Positions 17,227 to 25,413 of a DNA stretch of 64,000 bases are shown piece after piece. Location: assembly GCF_021278985.1 (NCBI RefSeq), contig NZ_CP082833.1:1550001-1614000 (forward strand), in the 5' to 3' direction. This DNA is from Citrobacter rodentium NBRC 105723 = DSM 16636 (GTDB taxonomy: Bacteria; Pseudomonadota; Gammaproteobacteria; Enterobacterales; Enterobacteriaceae). The notes beneath the pieces were generated by a model. It was not told the DNA's origin. It saw only the letters and a list, made by a program, of their open reading frames with translations, and did no database searches. The position numbers were made by a program, and so were the translations under genes. Each line of letters opens with the position of its first letter. Position 1 is the first letter of the stretch.

Positions 17227-17973
17227 TTACCAGTAGTGCTCGGCGGTCATATGCCCCGGTCGACGGCGCAGATGTTTGCTCATCTGCCGGGTCTCTTTCA
17301 GCAACTGCTGGGTATCGCGCACCATCTGCGGGTTACCGCACAGCATCACGTGGCTGGTCTCTTTATCCATCGGCAGCCCTACCGCTTTTTCCAGCTCGCC
17401 GTTTTCAATCAGCGCCGGTACGCGACCGGTCAGCGAACCCGGCGCCGTCTCACGGCTGACCACCGTCTGAATCCGCAGCTTATCTTCATAACGGTTTTGC
17501 AGCGCCTGCATCAGCGGCAGATAGCTTAAATCGGCGGCGTAGCGCGCGGCATGGACCAGCACCACATTTTTGAAGCGATCTAAATCTTTACCCAACTGCA
17601 GAATCGACAGGTAAGGGCCGATGGCGGTGCCGGTTGCCAGCATCCACAGGGTGTCGCAGTCGGGAATTTCATCCAGCACAAAGAAACCAGCAGCTTCGCT
17701 TACCACCTGCACTTCATCGCCGGGCTTCAGCGCCGCCAGACGCGGACTCAGTTTGCCATCGGGAACGGTGACAAGGTAAAACTCCAGATCGGGATTGTCG
17801 GGAGCATTCACATAGGAGTAAGCGCGCTGAACGCGCTCGCCGTCAATCTCCAGCCCAAGCTTGGTAAACTGACCGGCGGTAAAAGGTTGAACGGGGGCGT
17901 GGACGGTCAGACTAAACAGGGCATCGGTCCAGTTCTGTACCTTCGTGACTTTGCCTGTTACCCAATCTGCCAT
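17227..17973 (-). CDS. fpr: Ferredoxin/flavodoxin-NADP+ reductase
   Basis: A 248-residue FAD enzyme that passes electrons from NADPH to flavodoxin or ferredoxin, supporting radical enzymes and superoxide defence (SoxRS regulon in E. coli). The FAD-binding RAYSYVN (about 50-56) and NADP-binding GTAIGPYLS (about 112-120) are present, as is the C-terminal AEHYW. The start ATG at 17973 gives the E. coli length; an upstream in-frame ATG at 18024 would add 17 unconserved residues. Confidence 0.97.
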   Translation of the reverse strand: MADWVTGKVTKVQNWTDALFSLTVHAPVQPFTAGQFTKLGLEIDGERVQRAYSYVNAPDNPDLEFYLVTVPDGKLSPRLAALKPGDEVQVVSEAAGFFVLDEIPDCDTLWMLATGTAIGPYLSILQLGKDLDRFKNVVLVHAARYAADLSYLPLMQALQNRYEDKLRIQTVVSRETAPGSLTGRVPALIENGELEKAVGLPMDKETSHVMLCGNPQMVRDTQQLLKETRQMSKHLRRRPGHMTAEHYW

Positions 17974-18105
17974 GGTTTTCTCCTGTTCTGATCTCGTCCC
18001 TATATCTTCGTTCCCTGGCGGCAAGATTTCCAGCCCGGATGGGCCGGAAGGCTCGATTGATCAAATGCTTTGCCGGATAGATCCGGCCGACAGAACACAT
18101 ATCCG

Positions 18106-19116
18106 TTACAGGATATGCGCCTGCACGTCCGGGTCTTTACGATCGAGATAGTGGATCGACTGGATACGGCGGATGGTGCGGGATTTACCGCGAATCAACA
18201 GCGTCTCGGTGGTGGCGATATTGCCTTTACGGCTAATTCCTTCCAGCAGATCGCCTTTAGTGATGCCGGTCGCAGAGAAAATGACGTTGTCGCTGCGCGC
18301 CATCTCGTCCAGACGCAGCGCTTTGCCCGCTTCGATCCCCATCGCTTTACAGCGCGCCAGCTCCTGTTCGCCAATACGGCGATTCTCTTCGCTATCGCCC
18401 TTAACGTTATGACGCGCCAGCAGGCGGCCCTGCATATCGCCATCCAGCGCGCGGATCACCGCGGCGGAGACCACGCCCTCCGGCGCGCCGCCGATCCCGT
18501 ACAGCACGTCAACTTCGCTGTCCGGCATACAGGTCAGAATCGACGCCGCCACGTCGCCGTCCGGAATGGCGAACACGCGTACGCCCAGCTTCTGCATTTC
18601 GGCAATCGCCTCGTCGTGACGCGGTTTCGCCAGAATGGTGACGGTCAGATCGCACAGCGGTTTGCCGAGCGCAGCAGCGACATTGCGCAGGTTATCCGCC
18701 AGCGACAGGTTGAGATCGATAGCGCCTTTCGCGCCCGGCCCGACAATCAGCTTCTCCATGTACATATCCGGCGCGTTGAGAAAGCAGCCTTTATCGCCGA
18801 CTGCCAGCACCGCCAGCGCGTTGGCCTGGCCCATCGCCGTCATGCGCGTGCCTTCGATCGGGTCGACAGCGATATCCACCGCGTCGCCGCGTCCGGTGCC
18901 AACGTTTTCACCGATATAGAGCATCGGTGCTTCGTCGATCTCGCCTTCGCCAATCACGATGGTGCCGTCAATGTTGACCTGATTAAGCATAATGCGCATG
19001 GCGTTTACCGCCGCGCCGTCAGCGGCGTTCTTGTCACCGCGTCCCAACCATTTATAGCCAGCCAGCGCCGCCGCTTCGGTTACGCGGGAAAATTCGATGG
19101 CAAGTTCTCGTCTCAT
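18106..19116 (-). CDS. glpX: Class II fructose-1,6-bisphosphatase GlpX
   Basis: A 336-residue Mn2+-dependent, Li+-sensitive phosphatase of gluconeogenesis that removes the C1 phosphate of fructose 1,6-bisphosphate. Metal and substrate residues lie in GEGEIDEAP (about 57-65) and DPIEGTRM (about 85-92). Length equals E. coli. It is the last gene of glpFKX; the 142-bp gap to glpK holds a REP-like hairpin that may lower its expression relative to glpFK. Confidence 0.97.
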   Translation of the reverse strand: MRRELAIEFSRVTEAAALAGYKWLGRGDKNAADGAAVNAMRIMLNQVNIDGTIVIGEGEIDEAPMLYIGENVGTGRGDAVDIAVDPIEGTRMTAMGQANALAVLAVGDKGCFLNAPDMYMEKLIVGPGAKGAIDLNLSLADNLRNVAAALGKPLCDLTVTILAKPRHDEAIAEMQKLGVRVFAIPDGDVAASILTCMPDSEVDVLYGIGGAPEGVVSAAVIRALDGDMQGRLLARHNVKGDSEENRRIGEQELARCKAMGIEAGKALRLDEMARSDNVIFSATGITKGDLLEGISRKGNIATTETLLIRGKSRTIRRIQSIHYLDRKDPDVQAHIL

Positions 19117-19205
19117 AGCAAACTCGTAGCAGAAAGGAATGGCGCGCAGTGTAGCACAGGGAGGGGGAGGAAATTATTGATGTGTACCCGGGTGCAGGAC
19201 GTTCC

Positions 19206-19253
19206 CTGCACCGGGAAATGCCCGGCGGCACTGCGCTTACCGGGCTTACAGAG
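19206..19253. repeat. REP-like hairpin between glpK and glpX
   Basis: A short palindromic REP unit (atgcccggcgg ... ccgggctt) lies downstream of the glpK stop codon inside the operon. Confidence 0.6.
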
Positions 19254-19258
19254 GCGCG

Positions 19259-20767
19259 TTACGCGTCGTGTTCTTCCCATGCCAGCGCGCGTTTGACCGC
19301 CTTCTTCCAGCCGCTGTAACGGTAGTTACGCTCGGTGGTTTCGATACCGGGACGGAATTCACGCTCAATCACCGCTTTTTCCTGCAGCTCATCAAGGTTC
19401 TGCCAGTAACCGACCGCCAGTCCCGCCAGGTACGCCGCACCCAGCGCGGTGACTTCGCGTACTTCCGGGCGCTCGACGCGCGTGCCGAGAATGTCAGACT
19501 GGAACTGCATCAGGAAGTTATTGGCAACCGCGCCGCCATCCACGCGCAGAGCGTGCAGGCGAATGCCGGAGTCCGCTTGCATCGCTTCCAGCACGTCGCG
19601 GGTCTGATAAGCGATGGATTCCAGCGTCGCGCGGATAATGTGGTTGGAATTGACGCCACGGGTCAGGCCGAAGATGGCGCCGCGGGCATACGGGTCCCAG
19701 TACGGTGCGCCGAGGCCGGTAAAGGCCGGAACCACATACACGCCGTTGGTATCTTTCACTTTGGTGGGGAAATATTCGGAGTCAAACGCGTCGCTGATCA
19801 GCTTCATCTCATCACGCAGCCACTGAATAGACGCGCCGGCCATAAACACCGCGCCCTCCAGTGCGTAGTTCACTTCCCCGGTCGGGCCGCAGGCGATGGT
19901 GGTCAAAAGTCCGTTTTCGGACTTGACCGCTTTCTCCCCGGTGTTCATCAGCATAAAGCAGCCGGTGCCGTAGGTGTTCTTCGCCATCCCTTCCTTGACG
20001 CACAGCTGGCCGAATAGCGCCGCCTGCTGGTCGCCGGCAATACCGGAGATAGGAATACGCGTGCCGCCTTTCCCGCCGATGTTGGTTTGACCATACACTT
20101 CAGAAGAACGGCTCACCTCCGGCAGCATGGCGCGCGGAATATCCAGCGCATCCAGCATCTTGTCGTCCCAGTCCAGCGTGTGGATATTGAACAGCATGGT
20201 GCGCGAGGCGTTGGTGTAATCCGTGACGTGTACGCGCCCCTGGGTCATTTTCCAGATAAGCCAGGTATCTACGGTGCCGAACAGCAGTTCGCCGCGACGC
20301 GCTCGCTCGCGGGAGCCTTCGACGTGGTCGAGGATCCACTTCACTTTGGTGCCGGAGAAGTAGGGGTCAATCACCAGGCCGGTTGTGCTGCGCACATACT
20401 CTTCCATGCCGTCGCGTTTTAAATGCTCACAGATGTCTGCGGTGCGACGACATTGCCAGACGATGGCGTTGTAAATCGGCTTACCGGTTTCCCGCTCCCA
20501 GACGATGGTCGTTTCGCGCTGGTTGGTGATACCGATAGCTGCAATCTGATCGGAACGGATGTCCGCTTTTGCCAGCACTTCCACCAGCGTCGAGCTTTGC
20601 GTTGCCCAGATTTCCATCGGGTCATGTTCTACCCAACCCGCCTTCGGGTAGATCTGCTCAAATTCGCGTTGGGAAACGCTCACGATATTCGCATCGTGAT
20701 CCATCACGACGGCGCGGGAGCTGGTGGTGCCCTGATCGAGCGCAACGATATATTTTTTGTCAGTCAT
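19259..20767 (-). CDS. glpK: Glycerol kinase
   Basis: A 502-residue FGGY kinase that phosphorylates glycerol after entry through GlpF, trapping it as glycerol 3-phosphate. The phosphate loop DQGTTSSRAVV (about 11-21) and the ATP-site GIAGDQQAALFGQ segment are intact. Allosteric inhibition by FBP and EIIA-Glc is known for the family; the regions are full length. It lies 21 bp downstream of glpF. Confidence 0.98.
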   Translation of the reverse strand: MTDKKYIVALDQGTTSSRAVVMDHDANIVSVSQREFEQIYPKAGWVEHDPMEIWATQSSTLVEVLAKADIRSDQIAAIGITNQRETTIVWERETGKPIYNAIVWQCRRTADICEHLKRDGMEEYVRSTTGLVIDPYFSGTKVKWILDHVEGSRERARRGELLFGTVDTWLIWKMTQGRVHVTDYTNASRTMLFNIHTLDWDDKMLDALDIPRAMLPEVSRSSEVYGQTNIGGKGGTRIPISGIAGDQQAALFGQLCVKEGMAKNTYGTGCFMLMNTGEKAVKSENGLLTTIACGPTGEVNYALEGAVFMAGASIQWLRDEMKLISDAFDSEYFPTKVKDTNGVYVVPAFTGLGAPYWDPYARGAIFGLTRGVNSNHIIRATLESIAYQTRDVLEAMQADSGIRLHALRVDGGAVANNFLMQFQSDILGTRVERPEVREVTALGAAYLAGLAVGYWQNLDELQEKAVIEREFRPGIETTERNYRYSGWKKAVKRALAWEEHDA

Positions 20768-20788
20768 AATTTTTGTCCCGTAGTCACA

Positions 20789-21634
20789 TTACAGCGAAGC
20801 TTTTTGTTGTGTAGCGGTCGTGGTTTCCTGTTCTTCCACGGCGCAGGTATCGCACGGCAAATGGCGGCCGATCAGTTTGCGATAGGCGAACGCGCCCAGA
20901 ATTGCGCCAACGATGGGGCCAAAAAGCGGCACCAGGAAGTAAGGAATATCTTTGCCGCCGGTAAAGGCGACGTTACCCCAGCCGGCAAGCCAGGCGAACG
21001 CTTTTGGGCCGATATCACGCGCCGGGTTCATCGCAAAGCCGGTCAGCGGCCCCATCGACGCGCCGATAACCGCAATCAGCAAGCCAATCAGCAGCGGCGC
21101 CAGCGGACCGCGCGGTACGCCGTTGCCGTCATCGGTCAGCGCGAGAATAAGCCCCATCAGAATAGCGGTAATCACCATCTCAACCGCGAAGGCCTGCACA
21201 AAATTGATATGTGGATTAGGATACGTTGAGAAAGTGCCAGCCAGATCAATACTTTCTACACTGCCGCGCACGATATGGTGCGTCTGCTCAAAGTCCGCGA
21301 AAAGATTGTAATAAAGCCCGTAAACTAACGCCGCTGCGCAAAACGCGCCGGCAAATTGTGAAACGATAAAAGGAACAACCTTACGCTTGTCGAAACAGGC
21401 AAACAGCCATAATGCGATAGTGACAGCCGGGTTCAGGTGAGCGCCAGAAACCCCGGCGGTCAGGTAGATAGCCATCGCCACCCCTAACCCCCAGATAATA
21501 CTGATTTCCCACTGTCCAAAAGACGCTCCGGCGACTTTTAGCGCAGCGACACACCCCACACCGAAGAAAATCAACAACCCGGTTCCGAGGAATTCAGCAA
21601 TGCACTGGCCTTTCAAGGTTGATGTTTGACTCAT
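20789..21634 (-). CDS. glpF: Glycerol facilitator GlpF
   Basis: A 281-residue aquaglyceroporin of the inner membrane with six membrane helices and two re-entrant half helices. These carry both NPA motifs (HLNPAVT about 66-72, MNPARD about 202-207). It passes glycerol and small polyols by diffusion. First gene of glpFKX; GlpR and CRP control the operon in E. coli. Confidence 0.98.
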   Translation of the reverse strand: MSQTSTLKGQCIAEFLGTGLLIFFGVGCVAALKVAGASFGQWEISIIWGLGVAMAIYLTAGVSGAHLNPAVTIALWLFACFDKRKVVPFIVSQFAGAFCAAALVYGLYYNLFADFEQTHHIVRGSVESIDLAGTFSTYPNPHINFVQAFAVEMVITAILMGLILALTDDGNGVPRGPLAPLLIGLLIAVIGASMGPLTGFAMNPARDIGPKAFAWLAGWGNVAFTGGKDIPYFLVPLFGPIVGAILGAFAYRKLIGRHLPCDTCAVEEQETTTATQQKASL

Positions 21635-22039
21635 AAGCGGATCCTGAAGAGTTTAATGTTTGTGGTAAGCGAGGAGGTCACTGACGTCCACGATGCCCTG
21701 TAGGTGCCCTGTTAACTTATCGTTAACGAACAAAAACGAGAAATATCGAAATTAAAATGTGTGTGCTTCGTCAATAAAATGAGCGTTATCGCGCCATGAA
21801 GCGCATTTTGTCGGACATAAAAAATGAGAGCTGAATCATTTCATTAACCAAAGCGTTAACACTTCAGGGGGAGAGGCGACATGTCACCAGGAGAAGTATG
21901 AAAAGTGTGGCAAACCGCAATCTGCGTGGGATGCTGCTGGACAGGGGCGACGGGGCTTCATACAATCGGGCACTATAGATTATGCGATATTGTGCGCGTA
22001 TGCGTGAAGCGTCGCCTTGCAAGTCAGGAGAGTATAACC
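21635..22039. promoter_or_regulatory. Divergent glpF / zapB regulatory region
   Basis: 405 bp without a gene. A dyad ttatCGTTAACGaacaa near 21717-21733 resembles a GlpR operator half pair. The E. coli equivalent carries several GlpR sites and CRP sites for glpF. On the right the zapB ribosome site (AGGAG at 22027-22031) is visible. Individual operators are only weakly supported by eye. Confidence 0.45.
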
Positions 22040-22279
22040 ATGTCTTTAGAAGTATTTGAGAAACTGGAAGCAAAAGTACAGCAGGCGATTGATACCATCA
22101 CCCTGTTACAGATGGAAATCGAAGAGCTGAAAGAGAAAAATAACAGCCTTTCGCAGGAAGTGCAGGCAGCACAGCATAGCCGCGAAGAACTTGAGCGCGA
22201 GAACAATTCGCTGAGAGAGCAGCAGAACGGCTGGCAGGATCGTCTGCAGGCTCTTTTAGGCCGTATGGAAGAAGTCTGA
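22040..22279 (+). CDS. zapB: Cell-division coiled-coil protein ZapB
   Basis: A 79-residue, almost wholly coiled-coil protein (heptads throughout, Glu/Gln/Leu rich) that links ZapA on the Z-ring to MatP on the chromosome terminus. The start MSLEVFEKLEAK at 22040 follows CAGGAG and matches E. coli; longer in-frame starts are spurious. The stop codon overlaps the first bases of an ERIC element. Confidence 0.96.
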   Translation: MSLEVFEKLEAKVQQAIDTITLLQMEIEELKEKNNSLSQEVQAAQHSREELERENNSLREQQNGWQDRLQALLGRMEEV

Positions 22280-22406
22280 TTACGCTTTATCTTTCGCGCC
22301 GTAGCGGCGTTGGCTGCGCTTAGCTACCCCAGTCACGTAGTTTACTACGCTCCTGGGGATATCTTCGCTTGCCGCCTTGCTACAACGCGAAATCTTGCGC
22401 GTAATC
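22278..22406. repeat. ERIC element after zapB
   Basis: A 129-bp imperfect palindrome bounded by gattacgc and gcgtaatc. The core (taccccagtcac ... gctcctgggga) is the reverse complement of the ERIC consensus core. TTTCGCG/CGCGAAA and other arms nest inside. It starts at the zapB stop codon, so the zapB mRNA ends in a long hairpin. This is a standard enterobacterial intergenic repeat. Confidence 0.8.
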
Positions 22407-22430
22407 ATCGTGGTGATTTTATCGATTTTG

Positions 22431-22500
22431 TAGGCCGGATAAGGCGCTCGCGCCGCCATCCGGCACAATAACCTCAATGGCGCGCTACGCTTATCAGGCT
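22431..22500. repeat. REP unit(s) between ERIC and the insertion sequence
   Basis: One full REP palindrome (taggccggataaggcg ... cgccgccatccggc, 22431-22464) is followed by a degenerate second unit (cgcgctacgcttatcaggc). Confidence 0.75.
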
Positions 22501-22521
22501 TACAGATGACGTAACGTATAA

Positions 22522-22538
22522 AAAAGGCACCTTGCGGT
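22522..22538. terminator. Left half of the split zapB/rraA terminator, with left target duplication
   Basis: AAAAGGCACC plus loop TTGC and GGT up to 22538. The last ten bases (22529-22538, ACCTTGCGGT) are the left target-site duplicate. Joined to bases from 23830 they rebuild a hairpin with 11-bp arms and flanking A/T runs, i.e. a bidirectional terminator. Confidence 0.8.
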
Positions 22539-23819
22539 CTGAGGGTTCCCCATAAATAAAGACAGGCATAGAAGGTTGTGATCTACTTAGTGTTCCACCA
22601 AAAAGTAAGGTCACTCCTCTATGCCTGCTTCACAAGTTTGCCATAAATTTTTCAGCCAGTCCCTGAACTCCATTCATCAGTACCGTAAAAATGCCCTGCT
22701 CGATATGACCGTGGCCCTGACGCGTGGTGCTTCGCTTTCTCTTACCAGCATCGGCAGATACCTGCCAGGCCCCGCACGTGTTAAGCACAAGATTAAGCGT
22801 GTTGACCGGCACCTCAACAGCGACCTGATGTTCAGTGATATTCCCTCCGTCTACCGGCAGCTTGTATCCCGACTCACACACAGTCTTTCAGTTTGTGTCA
22901 TTGCCGTGGACTGGAGTGGTTATCCTTCATCAGAGCTCAGTGTTTTGCGGGCAAGCTTATTGTGCGATGGCAGAGCTATTCCTCTGATGAGTAAAGTCAT
23001 TTCCTCCCGCTACCAGAACAACTCTGCCGTGCAAAATGCCTTTCTCGATCAGATGGCTACTGCCATCGGCAAAGATAAGCAGGTCATTATCGTGACTGAT
23101 GCAGGCTTTCGCAGCAGCTGGTTTCACCACATCCGTTCTCTGGGCTGGGATTTTGTCGGACGAGTCAGGGGCAGCCTCTATTTTCAGGTCGTCGGGGATG
23201 AAGATTGGCAGATGGCGCGGGATATTGCATCATCAACAACGGCGCGCTATCTGGGATTCGGGCGACTGGCACGCAACGCCAGTCGTGACTGTCCGGGACA
23301 TTTTTACACCGTACATAAGAGGGCGACGGGCAGGAAAAGCAGCCAGCATTACCCCAGAACAGACAGGATGTACCGTAAAAATGCGCGTGAACCGTGGCTG
23401 CTTTTTACCAGCCTGATGGAATATAAGCCACGCGAGATTGTTAAAATTTATAGTCGCCGTATGCAGATAGAACAGAACTTCAGGGATGAAAAAAGCGAGC
23501 GCTATGGGTTGGGACTGCGGGCAAGTAAAAGCCGGGGGGAGAAACGAATATCCGTGCTTTGCCTGGTTGCAGTTCTCTACAGCATCATCATATGGCTGAC
23601 AGGATATTACCTTGAAAGTAAGGGAATAAATCGATGGTTCCAGGCGAACAGTGAGAAATCACGCAGGGTGCTGTCGTATCTGACATTGAGTGAAAATGTC
23701 ATCAGGCAGTCGCCGGGGCTCCTGTCGGGGATGAACCCCGACAGGGTATACGCCGATATGGCGAGGGCCTATCGAAACATCATTATGGTGTATTAATGAT
23801 GTTTCTGGGGAACCCTCAG
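22539..23819 (+). mobile_element. IS4-family (IS10-group-like) insertion sequence, complete
   Basis: A 1281-bp element with terminal inverted repeats CTGAGGGTTCCCCA at both ends (14/14 matching) and one transposase gene. It is flanked by the 10-bp direct repeat ACCTTGCGGT (22529-22538 and 23820-23829). Ends, duplication and gene are all intact, so it is likely recent and active. The target is the tip of the terminator hairpin shared by zapB and rraA. End sequence and transposase relate it to the IS10 group of IS4; a 10-bp duplication is slightly longer than the usual 9 bp. Confidence 0.92.
22621..23796 (+). CDS. IS4-family transposase (DDE)
   Basis: A 391-residue DDE transposase. The triad is Asp97 (IAVDWSG), Asp160 (IVTDAGF) and Glu284 within the IS4 signature Y-x2-R-x3-E-x6-K (YSRRMQIEQNFRDEK). 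It resembles IS10 transposase along its length (VDWS, LRASL, VSDAGF, GLGLR-like segments). It is full length, with no stop or frameshift. Usual control by Dam methylation or antisense RNA cannot be judged here. Confidence 0.93.
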   Translation: MPASQVCHKFFSQSLNSIHQYRKNALLDMTVALTRGASLSLTSIGRYLPGPARVKHKIKRVDRHLNSDLMFSDIPSVYRQLVSRLTHSLSVCVIAVDWSGYPSSELSVLRASLLCDGRAIPLMSKVISSRYQNNSAVQNAFLDQMATAIGKDKQVIIVTDAGFRSSWFHHIRSLGWDFVGRVRGSLYFQVVGDEDWQMARDIASSTTARYLGFGRLARNASRDCPGHFYTVHKRATGRKSSQHYPRTDRMYRKNAREPWLLFTSLMEYKPREIVKIYSRRMQIEQNFRDEKSERYGLGLRASKSRGEKRISVLCLVAVLYSIIIWLTGYYLESKGINRWFQANSEKSRRVLSYLTLSENVIRQSPGLLSGMNPDRVYADMARAYRNIIMVY

Positions 23820-23838
23820 ACCTTGCGGTGCCTTTTTT
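23820..23838. terminator. Right half of the split terminator, with right target duplication
   Basis: ACCTTGCGGT (23820-23829, right duplicate) is followed by GCC and six T. On the minus strand this is where rraA transcripts should end. The complementary arm now lies 1.29 kb away, so only a 3-bp tip (ACC/GGT) can form. Confidence 0.8.
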
Positions 23839-23840
23839 GA

Positions 23841-24326
23841 TCACTCGATATCGAGCGGGTCTTCGGAAAGGATAATCCCGGTATTGTCGGCGTACAGATG
23901 GTCGCCGGAGAAGAACGTTACGCCGCCAAAGTTGACGCGAATATCGCTTTCCCCAATGCCTTCTCCTGCGGCGCCGACCGGAATGGCGGCGATCGCCTGG
24001 ATGCCAATATCCAGTTCTTCCAGATCGTCTACCTGACGCACCGCGCCGTAGACTACCAGGCCTTCCCATTCATTCTGCACCGCCAGACGCGCCAGTTCGG
24101 CATCGACCAGCGCACGACGGACAGAACCGCCGCCGTCGACCAGCAGAACGCGACCACGGCCATTTTGTTCGAGCAGATCGTACAGCAACCCGTTGTCCTC
24201 GAAACATTTCACCGTGACGATTTGTCCGCCAAACGAAGACCGTCCCCCAAAGTTAGAGAACAGCGGTTCCACGACGTTGACATCTTCCTGATAGATGTCA
24301 CAAAGCTCGGAAGTATCATATTTCAT
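23841..24326 (-). CDS. rraA: Ribonuclease E activity regulator RraA
   Basis: A 161-residue protein that binds the C-terminal half of RNase E and inhibits its cleavage of selected mRNAs. The DlmA/RraA fold is marked by GRGRVLLVDGGGSVRRALVD (about 76-95) and GAVRQVDDL. Length equals E. coli. In E. coli it follows menA with its own promoter. Here its terminator hairpin, 2-20 bases past the stop codon, has been split by the IS4-family element, so transcripts may extend antisense into the transposase gene. Confidence 0.97.
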   Translation of the reverse strand: MKYDTSELCDIYQEDVNVVEPLFSNFGGRSSFGGQIVTVKCFEDNGLLYDLLEQNGRGRVLLVDGGGSVRRALVDAELARLAVQNEWEGLVVYGAVRQVDDLEELDIGIQAIAAIPVGAAGEGIGESDIRVNFGGVTFFSGDHLYADNTGIILSEDPLDIE

Positions 24327-24417
24327 AGGTTTAACTTCAGTTGCTGCGAGAATTTTTAGTATATCGCGCTATGCGTACTGTTGGCAAAATCATCAATTGT
24401 TAATTGATATTTGTCAG

Positions 24418-25347
24418 TTATCTGCCCCACTGGCTTAAGAAAATTCCTATTATAAACAGCAGGTTAGTCAGTAGCGCGGCTTTCACGGTGCGCTCCAGCA
24501 TCGGACGCATCGCCGCCGGGTCCATTTGCCGCATCACGTAACGCGCCTGTTTGACCAGCAACGGCGTCGCCAGCAGGAACAGCCAGCCCCACGGACTTTG
24601 CAGGGAAAGCAGGTTAAACAGAGCCAGACAGACCAGCGTTCCCATCAGCAGGCAGGCGTGATAGCGGCGGGCGTTAATCTCGCCTAAGCGGACCACCAGC
24701 GTGTTTTTGCCGTTTTCGCGGTCGCTGTTGATATCGCGCAGGTTATTGATGTTCAGCACCGCGGTTGCCAGCAGGCCGCAGGCGGTCGCGGGCAGGATCA
24801 ACGCCGGAATCAGCGTATGCGCCTGCAGATACCAGCTGCCCATCACGCTGAGCCAGCCGAAGAACACCAGCACGGAAATATCACCGAGGCCAATATAGCC
24901 ATACGGGCGATTACCGACGGTATAGGTGATGGCGGCGATAATCGACAGCCCGCCGAGGGCGAGGAAGCCCACGAAGTCGGTGAGCGTATGACACGCCACG
25001 GCGACCAGCGCCAGGCCGGAGAGACAAATCAGCACCACGGTGATAATCAGCGCGCGCTTCATCTGCTGCTGGGTGATGACCCCTTTTTGCATCCCGCGCA
25101 GCGGCCCGATGCGGTCCGGTTTGTCGCTGCCTTTTACCGCATCGCCATAATCATTGGCGAGATTCGACAGGATTTGCAGCAGGCCAGCGGTAATCAACGC
25201 CAGCAGAGCTACCAGCGGATTAAAGTGTCCCTGCCACCACGCCAGCGTAGTGCCGACGACGATCGCCGCAAAGGCCAGAGGCAGCGTCCTGGGGCGTAAA
25301 CTTTCCAGCCAGGCCTGGGTGCGGCTAATTTGTTGTTGTTCAGTCAT
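24418..25347 (-). CDS. menA: 1,4-dihydroxy-2-naphthoate octaprenyltransferase MenA
   Basis: A 309-residue UbiA-family membrane prenyltransferase that adds the octaprenyl tail to DHNA, making demethylmenaquinone. The two Asp-rich sites are NLANDYGDAVKGSDKPDR (about 67-84) and NLRDINSDRENGK (about 200-212). Eight to nine membrane helices are evident. The start at 25347 (MTEQQQ) matches E. coli; an ATG four codons earlier (25359) is possible. It lies 66 bp after hslU. Confidence 0.96.
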   Translation of the reverse strand: MTEQQQISRTQAWLESLRPRTLPLAFAAIVVGTTLAWWQGHFNPLVALLALITAGLLQILSNLANDYGDAVKGSDKPDRIGPLRGMQKGVITQQQMKRALIITVVLICLSGLALVAVACHTLTDFVGFLALGGLSIIAAITYTVGNRPYGYIGLGDISVLVFFGWLSVMGSWYLQAHTLIPALILPATACGLLATAVLNINNLRDINSDRENGKNTLVVRLGEINARRYHACLLMGTLVCLALFNLLSLQSPWGWLFLLATPLLVKQARYVMRQMDPAAMRPMLERTVKAALLTNLLFIIGIFLSQWGR

Positions 25348-25413
25348 ATCGAGCGCCAATAAAAATGGGGCTTTTCAGCCCCATCAACAGTGATGAAAAT
25401 GCATTGAACGCGA

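Noticed and set aside
18070..19296. A 408-residue open frame opposite glpX
   Set aside because: It is antisense to a fully conserved glpX, rich in Arg and His, as expected from the complement of GC-biased coding DNA.
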